DNA from: an uncultured Opitutia bacterium
Lineage (GTDB): Bacteria; Verrucomicrobiota; Verrucomicrobiia; Opitutales; UBA953
DNA: 64,000 nt
Direction of reading: 5' to 3'
Assembly: GCA_903855995.1 (NCBI GenBank)
Contig: CAIOAN010000007.1
Span: forward strand, 186,001 to 250,000
How positions within the stretch are numbered: position 1 is the stretch's first letter; each line of letters starts with the position of its first letter. Of this stretch, positions 44,998 to 53,600 are shown piece by piece. The notes below the pieces were generated by a model. It made no database searches, was not told where the DNA came from, and was given only the letters and a program-made list of their open reading frames with translations. A program made the position numbers and the translations under genes.

Positions 44998-46043
44998 CGA
45001 TATTCGGCCGGGATGGTCCAGCGGGTGATTTTTGGCGTGCGGATGCCGGGGCGTATTTCTCCGCTGATGGTAACGAGATCATCGCCGAGGCGGACGAGCG
45101 GGGCCACGGCCACCGGGTGCGGCCAGTCTCCGACGATGGTTGCTTTCAAGGTCTTCAGGTTAAGGGCGAGGATGTGACGACCCAACCCCGTGTGTGTTTC
45201 ATACGGATGCCCATACTGGCTGCCGTCGTCGCCTCCGACGAAGAAGAGGTGTGTCGCGGTGGCAACGCCTGGCCCGGCGGCCCCTGCCAGCGTCTGTGGA
45301 AGTCCGTGGAAGTGATGACCCTCCGCGGAGGCCGATTTGAACGAGAGATTGTCCTGATAGGTGCGGAAAGGCTTTCCCTCTTTTGCGGAGAGCATGCAGC
45401 CCCCGCCCCATAGCATGGTCTGCGCTCCGGCGCCGCAGAGCGGAATGATGCGGGCGAAGGCGGGATCGGCTTCGCTGGTTCTCCATGTCCTGCTCGGTTC
45501 ATCCAGATTGAGCGAGGTCAGCGTCGGGATTGCCGTCGTGTCATTTGGTCCGGTGATTCCGCCGATCAAGATCAGGTTGTGATTGCTCGAGGTGAAGCCG
45601 GCGTAGGCCCGCGGCTCCGGCATGTTGGGGGCGAAGCGCGTCACGCTACCGTCGAGGCGCACAACCCACACCTCTGTGCGATGCCCGTCGGCGGCGGCGC
45701 CGCCGGCGATAATCAGGCCGTCGAGTTTCGGGGTGGGGCAGAAGGCCGCGCCGACGAGTCCCGTGTGGAGATCGCCAATCTTGGTCCATGCCCAGCTGCC
45801 ACGAGTCTGGGCGAGTTTGAAGACATCCTGGTGATATTTCCGCTGGCCGCCTTCCCAGAGTTTCTTGTCGGGGAAGTTCGTGCCCCCCGCTGCGATAATT
45901 ACCTCGCCGCCAGCGGAGTCGTGGAGGACGGCGGCCATCATGCCCGCGCGCCCGAGTGGGTCGGGCAGATCCGGCAACGGTTCCCCTCGGGCGAAGGCGA
46001 GCGCCGCCGCGACGAGTCCGAATAATGGGCAGAGGCGGAACAT
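44994..46043 (-). CDS. nanM: Periplasmic NanM-type mutarotase (N-acetylneuraminate epimerase)
   Basis: A 349-residue protein with a signal peptide (MFRLCPLFGLVAAALAFARG) and six kelch-type blades. The cyclically permuted mutarotase signature GGTNFPDKKLWEGGQRKYH sits near residue 55, followed by repeated GG-type blades (LIIAGGAAADGH, LILIGGITG, FFVGGDDG). NanM converts the alpha to the beta anomer of sialic acid in the periplasm, which speeds its uptake. The ATG at 46043 was chosen for the signal peptide; the open frame runs upstream without support. Its stop codon overlaps the start of the transporter gene. Confidence 0.82.
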   Translation of the reverse strand: MFRLCPLFGLVAAALAFARGEPLPDLPDPLGRAGMMAAVLHDSAGGEVIIAAGGTNFPDKKLWEGGQRKYHQDVFKLAQTRGSWAWTKIGDLHTGLVGAAFCPTPKLDGLIIAGGAAADGHRTEVWVVRLDGSVTRFAPNMPEPRAYAGFTSSNHNLILIGGITGPNDTTAIPTLTSLNLDEPSRTWRTSEADPAFARIIPLCGAGAQTMLWGGGCMLSAKEGKPFRTYQDNLSFKSASAEGHHFHGLPQTLAGAAGPGVATATHLFFVGGDDGSQYGHPYETHTGLGRHILALNLKTLKATIVGDWPHPVAVAPLVRLGDDLVTISGEIRPGIRTPKITRWTIPAEYR

Positions 46044-46099
46044 GTTCGCCGGGGTGGTGCTTTTGTAGCCCGCCGCCGTCGATTCGCCAGCCCCAACGA

Positions 46100-47071
46100 T
46101 TATTCTGGGCGCAGTAGCCAGCCTTCGGCGGAGCGCACGAACGGGCGGGCCTCGCCGTTGGTGACGGCGAAGCCGCCGGACCATTTGGTGCAACCCGTGG
46201 AGAGCACCTGAGAGGAGCCTTCGCCGGCTTCGCTCCAGGTGTCCGTGGATTTGTCGTAAGAGAGGAGCGTCTTTGGGTAGCCCGGGTGCTTCACCGCTTC
46301 GACTTTACCCGCCAGCTGACCGTCGTCGCCGCCGAGAATAAGGATATTATTATCCATCACCGGACAGGGGGAGGGGGCCGCCGCGACGGCGCGCGGCATC
46401 GGGGCCAGCCGGCGCCATTCCTTACCGAGGGTGAAGGCGTGGCAATCGGAGAGGTATTCGCGTTCGACGTTCTTCGCGCCCGGGCTGAGGGCGACCCCGC
46501 CGAACATGAAGAAGGTGTCCTTGGTGCCGGCGGACTGCGCGAGCATGCGCCCCGAGCCGGCGCAGAGTGGAAGTTCTTTCCAGCCGGCGTTGAGGTTCGC
46601 GAGGTCGATTGCGTAGGCGGCGGAAGAGGCGGCCGTGGCGTCGGGTCGTTCGGTGCCGCCGGCGACGATCACCTTGCTGCCGACGAGCGCACCGGTGGCA
46701 TAGGCGAGCGGACGAGGAAGGAAGGGGAAGGGGCGGACCTTTAATTCGCCCTCTTCAATGGCGAGGGTATAGCAGTCGGCGTAATGACGGTGGGCGTCGG
46801 CGCCGCCGATCATGAGCAATCCTTGGCGGATGGAGACACTGACGCCGTAGCCGCAGGGTCGGGGTAGCTTGCCGATGCTGGCCCATTTTTTGGAGCGGGT
46901 GCTGGTCAGGGAGTAGACTTCATCGTGCCAGGCTTTGACGCCGCCCTCCCATGCCGCCTTGTCCGGGTAGTTGGAGCCACCGCCGCAAAGCAGGGTGTCG
47001 CTGGAAGTGCCGACAAAGGCACCGCCGAAGCCGGGTGCATTGGGAGTTTCAGGAAGTCGGGACCAGCGCAT
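46100..47071 (-). CDS. Second NanM-type mutarotase, apparently cytosolic
   Basis: A 323-residue kelch-type protein from the ATG at 47071. It carries the same permuted-mutarotase block (GGGSNYPDKAAWEGGVKAWHDEVY near residue 30) and blade motifs such as VIVAGGTERPDAT and ILILGGDDGQLAG, but no signal peptide, so it should act in the cytoplasm. It stands at the head of the operon, 56 nt before the periplasmic copy. A cytosolic mutarotase could act on the sugar after uptake, or serve a different sugar. If the true start lies further upstream (in-frame to 47278) no signal sequence results either. Confidence 0.78.
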   Translation of the reverse strand: MRWSRLPETPNAPGFGGAFVGTSSDTLLCGGGSNYPDKAAWEGGVKAWHDEVYSLTSTRSKKWASIGKLPRPCGYGVSVSIRQGLLMIGGADAHRHYADCYTLAIEEGELKVRPFPFLPRPLAYATGALVGSKVIVAGGTERPDATAASSAAYAIDLANLNAGWKELPLCAGSGRMLAQSAGTKDTFFMFGGVALSPGAKNVEREYLSDCHAFTLGKEWRRLAPMPRAVAAAPSPCPVMDNNILILGGDDGQLAGKVEAVKHPGYPKTLLSYDKSTDTWSEAGEGSSQVLSTGCTKWSGGFAVTNGEARPFVRSAEGWLLRPE

Positions 47072-47232
47072 GGTTTTGATAGGACATGAGGAAGACAGTC
47101 CGCACAGGGGTGTCCAGAGATTAGGCGCAGTTGGGGTGAATGTCGTCGCGCAGGCCCGCCAATACGGCCTTTTATGGCCCTTCCATCGCAAATTACGGCA
47201 AAGCTGTGGTGCCTTCGGGTCGGAGGATTTGT

Positions 47233-47261
47233 TTGACAGAGCCGCCCTGACCTTGCCTTGA
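47233..47261 (+). promoter_or_regulatory. tRNA-Asn promoter
   Basis: A perfect TTGACA, 17 nt, CCTTGA, ending 17 nt before the tRNA; the same type as for tRNA-Phe. Confidence 0.55.
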
Positions 47262-47278
47262 TTGAACTCCTTTCGCAC

Positions 47279-47353
<75 letters not shown>

Positions 47354-47371
47354 GAAAGGGTCCATTTCCTC

Positions 47372-47389
47372 CTCCCGGGCTTCCGGGAG
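47372..47389 (+). other. Hairpin after tRNA-Asn
   Basis: CTCCCGG/CCGGGAG with a GCTT loop but no T-run. A second, larger inverted repeat (GCAACC at 47397-47402, GGTTGC at 47423-47428) follows before the next gene. Confidence 0.4.
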
Positions 47390-47408
47390 AGGGTCTGCAA
47401 CCTTCTCC

Positions 47409-47437
47409 TTGACCATCGGAGGGGTTGCGGGAGGATG
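47409..47437 (+). promoter_or_regulatory. Candidate promoter of the small basic protein
   Basis: TTGACC, 17 nt, AGGATG, ending 8 nt before the ATG at 47446; it lies inside the second inverted repeat. Confidence 0.4.
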
Positions 47438-47445
47438 ACCAGACC

Positions 47446-47565
47446 ATGGGCCAACAGACCAACAAAGTTATCAAGCGTCGTCGTCGTCGCGCCTACCTCG
47501 AGCGCAAGAAGGACCGCATCAAGGCCGCTCGCGTCGCCGCGAGCAAAAAGAAGGTCAAGAAGTGA
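47446..47565 (+). CDS. Very small basic protein, PVC signature-protein-like
   Basis: A 39-residue protein, too short for usual gene calling. It starts MGQQTNKVIKRRRRRAYLER and ends KKKVKK; 18 of 39 residues are Lys or Arg. Composition and start strongly resemble, from memory, the small basic protein described as a signature of the Planctomycetes-Verrucomicrobia-Chlamydiae superphylum, proposed to act with the ribosome or RNA. It follows tRNA-Asn, and its stop codon overlaps the GTG start of the lipoprotein gene (GTGA), so the two are translationally linked. The match is not checked against a database. Confidence 0.72.
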   Translation: MGQQTNKVIKRRRRRAYLERKKDRIKAARVAASKKKVKK

Positions 47566-48077
47566 GCGGGGCGGTGAGCCAGGCCTCTCTGTGGGCCGCG
47601 CTCGCTGCGCTGGTCTTCACGGCATGCGGAACTCCCCCTCCCTCCGCGGAGGAGGTTCCGGGTGTGGCCTATGTCAATGAGCGGCGCCGCAGTGAGGCGG
47701 ACGTCGCCCGTGCATCCGAGGCTTTCTACGCCAAGGAGCATCACGGCTCGGATGTCGTCTTCCGCACGGAGGAGCATGTCCGCCCGGGATATTATTTTTA
47801 CGTGAAGCTGGATATCGATCCGCCCGCAGATGGCCGCCTGGTGCTGGAGGTCATCCGGACGGAGAACACGCCACCGGAGCGCTATGATTTTGCGGTGAAT
47901 CTGAAACCAAAGTTGCCCCTTGGGGAATTCGTCATCGGCCTGACGGGCAAGCAGGCCGGGACGCCGAACTGGCGTCCGATTGCGTGGCGAGTCTCGGTGG
48001 TGGACGCCAAGGGGCGCTTCCTGGCTTCGCGCCACAGTTTCCTCTGGGGGACGCCGCTCGATCTCGGTCGCCGCTAG
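47562..48077 (+). CDS. Putative lipoprotein of unknown function
   Basis: A 171-residue protein from GTG (47562), overlapping the stop codon of the small basic protein. An N-terminal hydrophobic stretch ends at Cys22 (AALVFTAC), a possible lipoprotein cleavage site, though the -3 position (Phe) is not ideal. The mature part has a beta-rich, immunoglobulin-like pattern (YYFYVKLDIDPPADGRLVLEVIRTEN... FVIGLTGKQAG) without known motifs. It may sit in the periplasm facing the outer membrane. A second GTG four codons later (47574) is also possible. The downstream glycosylase gene starts 6 nt later. Confidence 0.6.
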   Translation: MSGAVSQASLWAALAALVFTACGTPPPSAEEVPGVAYVNERRRSEADVARASEAFYAKEHHGSDVVFRTEEHVRPGYYFYVKLDIDPPADGRLVLEVIRTENTPPERYDFAVNLKPKLPLGEFVIGLTGKQAGTPNWRPIAWRVSVVDAKGRFLASRHSFLWGTPLDLGRR

Positions 48078-48083
48078 GCCGTC

Positions 48084-49013
48084 ATGTCGACGGACGCATG
48101 GACATCGTGGAGGCCCTTGCGGCTCGCCGCTGACGTCCCCGCGAATTCACTCCAAGAGCAACTCGATGGCGGTCAATGTTTCCGCTGGAGTCGTGACGCA
48201 GCTGGGGTTTGGACCGGCGTCTTTGGCGAGACGGTCGCATCACTACGTTCAGGTCCGGCCGGCTTGGAGTGGCGTGCCCCGTCTTGCAGTATGCAAGCGG
48301 AGTCAGCCCTGCGATATTATCTGGATGCCGAAGGCATGCAGGCAGTGCTGGCCGAAGCCTTGCCGTGGCGGTCGGACCCCGTCCTGCATGGGGCGATGAA
48401 GGCGTGTCCGGGGCTCCGGATTCTCCGACAAAATCCGCACGAGGCGTTGCTGGGCTTTCTGTGCAGCTCCAATAAGCGCATCCTGCAGATTCGCACGATG
48501 GTGGCTGCGATGGCCGTCAAGATGGGCGTGCCGCTCGCCGGAGGTTTTCATTCCCTGCCGACGTGGCGAGCTTTGCTGAAAGCGGATGATGCGGCGTTGC
48601 GCAGTTGCGCCCTGGGCTATCGGGCTGCGTTCATCCGGGGGACGGCGAAGAATCTTGTGGCTCGCCCGGATTGGGCGGCGGAATTCGCGGCGCTGCCCAC
48701 GCCTGCGCTGATGACAGAGTTGCAGTCGCTTCCGGGCGTCGGGCCGAAGGTGGCATCCTGCGTGGCTCTTTTCGGCTTCGGCCGGCTCGAAAGTTTTCCG
48801 GTGGACACCTGGGTCGTGCAGGCGCTGGGTACGGCGTATGGACTTCGCGGGTGGAAGCCGGCGCAGTTGGAAGAATTCGGCCGCTTGCATTTCGGCGCCG
48901 GTGCCGGCCTGGCGCAGCAATTCTTATTCTCGGCGGCGCGACTGGGTCAGTTACCTGAGGCGCCGCTTCGCATCGTGCCGCCCAAAATCAAGCGCCCCAG
49001 ATTGCACGGCTGA
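48084..49013 (+). CDS. OGG1-type 8-oxoguanine DNA glycosylase
   Basis: A 309-residue helix-hairpin-helix DNA glycosylase of the OGG1 type, which removes 8-oxoguanine opposite cytosine. Seen: QLDGGQCFRW near residue 27, LCSSNKRI near residue 126 (the OGG1 SSNNxI block), the HhH motif LPGVGPKVASCVALFGF with the catalytic Lys222, and FPVDTWV with the catalytic Asp241. This is the eukaryote-like OGG1 form rather than MutM; it occurs in scattered bacteria. Its 3' end overlaps the convergent ABC ATPase gene by 26 nt, an unusual tail-to-tail overlap. Confidence 0.9.
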   Translation: MSTDAWTSWRPLRLAADVPANSLQEQLDGGQCFRWSRDAAGVWTGVFGETVASLRSGPAGLEWRAPSCSMQAESALRYYLDAEGMQAVLAEALPWRSDPVLHGAMKACPGLRILRQNPHEALLGFLCSSNKRILQIRTMVAAMAVKMGVPLAGGFHSLPTWRALLKADDAALRSCALGYRAAFIRGTAKNLVARPDWAAEFAALPTPALMTELQSLPGVGPKVASCVALFGFGRLESFPVDTWVVQALGTAYGLRGWKPAQLEEFGRLHFGAGAGLAQQFLFSAARLGQLPEAPLRIVPPKIKRPRLHG

Positions 49014-49680
49014 TCTCCAGCGTCAGGGTCTGCTCCGGCGGTCCTGACGCGATGAGCCGGCCTTCAGAAAGCACGAGCACCGTATCGGCTGACCGGATGA
49101 AATCGATATCATGTGTCGCCACGACGCAGGCCGCCCCGGCGCGGGCGAGGTCGCGTGCGGCGTCGCGCACGGCTTGCTGGCGGACGAGATCGAGGGATGT
49201 GGTCGGCTCATCGAGTAGTACGGCGCAACCATACGCTTCATGTAGAGTGGCCAGAATCATCGCTAGATGGGCGCACTTCTGTTCGCCGCCCGATAGTTCC
49301 GAGAGAGGACGTGTCGCTAATTCCCGCCCGCCCAATCGGCTGAGCCAGGTTTCGAAGTCGGCCGGTTCTCCGCAAATCTCACCTAGTTCTTCGACACGAT
49401 AATCCCAGGATGAGGTCGGCTTCTGCGGGCAGTAGATGCGGTGTCGGGCGTGGTCGGCCGGAGCGCCGCGGCGTGGGTCGGCGCCGCATATTTCCAGGAT
49501 GCCGCTAGCGGCGGGGATGAGTCCGGCGAGAGCCCGCAGTAAGGTGGTCTTGCCCGAGCCGTTCGGGCCGACGATCGCCGTGACCGTGCCGCCGTTGGCC
49601 AACAGAGAGACGCCGTCGACAGCCCGACGTGAGCCGAACTCAACTCCGAGACCGATCGCCTTGATGATGATTTCACTCAT
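48988..49680 (-). CDS. FecE/BtuD-type ABC transporter ATP-binding protein
   Basis: A 230-residue ATPase of the iron-siderophore/cobalamin uptake group. Seen: Walker A IVGPNGSGKTTLL near residue 37, signature LSGGEQK, Walker B GCAVLLDEPTTSLD and the switch His in VVATHDIDF. Its start overlaps the stop of the FecCD permease gene by 8 nt. No periplasmic binding protein is encoded nearby, and the last 26 nt overlap the convergent glycosylase gene. Cytoplasmic side of the inner membrane. Confidence 0.88.
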   Translation of the reverse strand: MSEIIIKAIGLGVEFGSRRAVDGVSLLANGGTVTAIVGPNGSGKTTLLRALAGLIPAASGILEICGADPRRGAPADHARHRIYCPQKPTSSWDYRVEELGEICGEPADFETWLSRLGGRELATRPLSELSGGEQKCAHLAMILATLHEAYGCAVLLDEPTTSLDLVRQQAVRDAARDLARAGAACVVATHDIDFIRSADTVLVLSEGRLIASGPPEQTLTLEISRAIWGA

Positions 49681-50617
49681 AGCGCTTTCTTGCTATCCAG
49701 ATGAAGAGCGGGGCGCCGAGTACGGCCGTGACGGCCGCGGCCGAAAGCGGGGCATGCGGGAAAAGGCCTCGTCCGAGTGTGTCGGCGGCGACGAGCAGGC
49801 CCGCTCCGATAAGAGCCGAGAAAGGCAGCACCCGCGCGTGTCTTGGGCCCGCGAGAGCGCGGGCGAGATGGGGGGCGAGTAGGCCGATGAAAGCCACTTG
49901 CCCGACCAAGCAGGTGGCGGCGGCGGCGGCTAAGGCGGTGAGCAGTACGGCGCGGCGGCGGACGGCATGAACATCACAGCCGAAACTAACGGCGGCATCT
50001 TCACCGAAGGCGAGAAGGTCAAATGAGCGTGCCATCGTCAATAGCAGCAGGGCGGCGGCCGTGCAGAGCAAGGCCGGCAGCCAGATGAGCTCAAGTGTGG
50101 CCATGCCGAGCCAGTCGCCGTAGGCACCGTTGGTGAGCAATTCGCGTGATTCGCCGCTACGGGTGGCGATCACAAGTGTGCCCGCAGCCGTGAAGGCGTT
50201 GAGCCCAAGACCCGTGAGGAGCAGTCGGGCGCTCGAGCCTCGGCTGCCGATCAGCACGAGGAGTGTGGAGGTGGCGAGCGCACCAGAGAAGGCGGCGCCG
50301 GGAATCAGCCAGACTTTTTGCCACGCGAGTTCTGGCGCCAAACCGAGGAGCACGGCGATGCCGAAGAGAGCTCCGCCGAAGACGCCCGTGAGGCCCGGGT
50401 CAGCCAGCGGATTACGGAAGACGCCTTGTTGGGCGGCTCCGCCGATGCCGAGCGCGAGACCGGCGGCCAAGGCGGCGAGCACGCGCGGCGCCCGCAGGAG
50501 GAGGAGTGAATTCGATGCACCCCAGCCAAATCCTTGGGGTCCGACGGCCAGGGCCAGCATCACCAGTCCGGCCAGCAGCAGGGTGGCGAAGACGAACGCG
50601 AGGCCGTGTCGCGTCAT
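49673..50617 (-). CDS. FecCD-type ABC transporter permease
   Basis: A 314-residue protein with about nine hydrophobic segments and the FecCD block LAAGLALGIGGAAQQGVFRNPLADPGLTGVFGGALFG, with GLLAPHLARALAGPRHARVLP near the end. Such permeases import iron-siderophore complexes, haem, B12 or metal ions with a binding protein and the ATPase encoded next to it. Its first codons overlap the last 4 nt of the large AsmA-like gene (ATGA), so the three genes form one operon. Confidence 0.9.
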   Translation of the reverse strand: MTRHGLAFVFATLLLAGLVMLALAVGPQGFGWGASNSLLLLRAPRVLAALAAGLALGIGGAAQQGVFRNPLADPGLTGVFGGALFGIAVLLGLAPELAWQKVWLIPGAAFSGALATSTLLVLIGSRGSSARLLLTGLGLNAFTAAGTLVIATRSGESRELLTNGAYGDWLGMATLELIWLPALLCTAAALLLLTMARSFDLLAFGEDAAVSFGCDVHAVRRRAVLLTALAAAAATCLVGQVAFIGLLAPHLARALAGPRHARVLPFSALIGAGLLVAADTLGRGLFPHAPLSAAAVTAVLGAPLFIWIARKRYE

Positions 50618-53600
50618 TTCCCCAGTTGCTTCAGCAGGTCGCCGAGCGGATTACGCTTCTTGGTGGCCGGCGTCTGCGGCTGGGTGGAAGGCGCGGCCTG
50701 AGCGGAGCCGGAACTGATGCGGTCGATGGCTTGTTGCAGCTGGGCGGCGAGGTCCGTCTTAATGTTATTGATGGAGCCGGTGACCTTGACGCCAGGTCCG
50801 TCGGTCAAGCCGTCGGACTTGGATGGCGCGGCGGCATAGCCCAGCGCCACAAAAAGCGATGCATAGTCGCCCGTGCCGCGCATCTGCGCGTCTATCAGAA
50901 TCGGCCAATCCGTCAGCGGGGCCTTGGGATCCGCGCTGATGCTTCCCTTGGCGGTCATGTGGAGCGTCGCATTACGGATGTCGGCTTGGTCGAGTTTGAG
51001 TGTGCCGGAGGCGAGACGGGAGGCCTTAATGGCAATGGTGTCGTAGTTGAAATCGCCCAGCGCCTTCTGGAGCTTGGCCGCCGCCGCCATGGCGGTACCA
51101 ATCCGCGATGCCGTGGAATTACTATTATTTCCGCCGATTAGCAGCGCACCCAGGCCGATCAGTTCGCCGACATTGCCCGCCTTGTTGGCGGCCAGCGAGG
51201 TCGCGCTGCCTTCTTTCCCGTAGGCGCGGATATGGCCGCCCTTGGAATTGAGTTCGGTGTCCACCTGCAGCTTGCTGAAAAGTTGGGCGGGAGTTCCGCA
51301 CACGCTCGTGAGTGAGGCGGAGGCATCGACCTTCCCCTGGAGGAAATCCTTGATGACGGGCGCCGCCTCAGCGATAGAGCCGATCTCGAGCTGGTTGAGG
51401 TTGAGTGTCGCCGAGAGCGAGTACGGGCCGTTGCTCATCGTCGGAACGAAGGCGAGCTGGCCGCGTCCGCTGAGGGTGCCCTCGGCGACCGTGCCGCTGA
51501 GCTGGGTGAGCTTAACCGCTTTTTCGTCCGCCTCGGCCTTCAGGAGGATTTTCCGGGCGACGATGCCGTAGGCGTTAGCTGAGCCGATGGAGAGCTTAAG
51601 GCTCCCCGTCTGGTTTTCCCAGAAAGGTTTTTTGTCCGGCTTGCCGACGATCTCCGGTTTGGCTTCTTCGGTTGTCTCCGCGCTTTTCGGAACCAAGGCC
51701 AGGAAGTCATCCACGTCAACGTTATCGATGGCCACCGTGCCTTGCCAATCGGTGCGCTGCCCGAGGCTGGCTTTGGTGAGCGTGAATTTCCCCGAGCTCA
51801 CGTTGGTCGCTTTCATCAAGAAAGAACCTTCGGCGGCGAGGCCATTGGCCGTCGGGGTGTATTTGCCTTTGATTTGCGCAACTTTAATGCGTCCAACGCA
51901 CTGGCGCAGGCCCACGTCGTCGACGTTCACCGTGACGGCGATCTCGCCGGAGGGGGCGTAGTCGGCTGATGCGCTGTACTGGCCGCCGGAGACGATGTTG
52001 AGCGGCCCGGCGAAGGGCTGGCCGGCGAGCTCACCGAGGTCGCCGTGCAACTTCAAGGTCGTGCCGCCGAGGCCGCTGGCGTTCAGCCCGAGCGAGATGT
52101 CGCCAGCCGCGAGGGTGCGGCCGTGGCTGGTCAGCTCCGCTTTGTTGAAGCCGATGGTGATATTTTTATTATCACCGATCAAGAGGTCCAGGCTGGCGGC
52201 GAGGTCGCACTCCTTGACCCAGAGCTTGTTCTGCCAGGTCACGCTGGTGCCGATGAAGGCGAGCGGTGCACCTTCCGTGCGGACGAAGAGGCCCTCTGAC
52301 TTGAAGCCTGCGACCAAGTCCGCGCGCTTGAGGTCGCCGCTGAGCTTGAGTCCCGGCACGACCGCAGCGAGGGACTCGAGCGGCAGGTCGCGAGCGGAAG
52401 CTTCGACAAGGACGCCGGTCGGCTTGGTGCCATCCAGGGCGAGGGGTTGGCGGAGCTTCAGCGAGAGCAGGTTGAGACCTTGGCGCAGGATGCCGGCTTC
52501 GGCGGAAGTGACGGACGGCGCCTTGCCGGCGGCGCGATCGACGGCCACGCGGGCGTTGATGCGGATACCTTTCAGTTTTTCGACCGGCAGTTCCTCCCAG
52601 TTTGGCTGAGAAGCAAGTTCGACGATGCCCACGTTGACGTTGGCGAGCACGGACCAGGCGCCATCGGCCCCTGGTCGTAGCGTGAGCGAGCCGCTGGCGA
52701 TATCGCCGGCGGCGCAGGTGACTTTGAAGGGCCCGATGGTGACGGCGCCGTCTTCAGATTTTAACGGCACTTCCGCGTCGATGTCGCGTACCAGGATTTT
52801 GCCGGCCTGTTCGATGGTGAGTCCCTTGAAGCTGTGGGTGCGGATGTTTGCGACGGTGGCCTGGCCGTCAGCGAAGGAGACTGCGGCTTCGCCGGTCCAG
52901 TGGCCGCTGGTGGCGGTGAGTCCGGCCATGGCCAGGAAAGGGGTAAGGGCGACGAGTTCGGCGTCGTTGGCGACGATCGTTAGGGAGGCTCCCGAGGAGT
53001 CGTTGGGTAGCAGGCCGCCTTTCCAGGTGAGTGGCTGTGGCATGCTGATGCTGATGCCGTTGCCAGCGATGGCCAGATGGTTCAGGGCGCGGGTGGTATT
53101 GGAGCCGGCGGCGTCCGCCTTGATACTCCATTCCGAGGTGGAATTTTTGCGGAGCGATTTCGAGAATTTACTCAGATCGGTCCAGGAGGCTTTCAGGTCC
53201 GTGGAGACTTTCCAATTGGCGCCATCCAGTTCGGCGGAGGTTTGTCCGCTGAGATGAAGGTCGGGCAGTTCTCGGCTGAGGATGCCGAAGCGGGTCGGAT
53301 CCACATCCAGCTGCGTATCTACGTTGGTGCGGCCGTGCGCAAAAGCGCCGGTGAATTGGACGGCGCCTCGATTCGCGGAATCTTTGATCAGTCCGCGGAA
53401 GCCGAGGCCGTCCTTGCTGGCTGTGGGTGCAGCGGTGAGGGAAAGGCTGATGGCGCCGGCGGCTATCGGGCTCGCGTCCTTGGCGGCCAGTTCGAGCTGC
53501 ACGCTGCCGATGTCTGCGGTGAGGTCGTCGGGCGAGAGGCCGTTGCCGCCTAGAGGGCGTCGGAAATCCGCTTTCAGCACGATCTCGCCGCGCGGGTCGG

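Noticed and set aside
51000-53000. Mobile element or RHS toxin in the large minus-strand gene
   Set aside because: The frame is one uninterrupted AsmA-like protein with an anchor; no toxin domain, no transposase and no flanking repeats.
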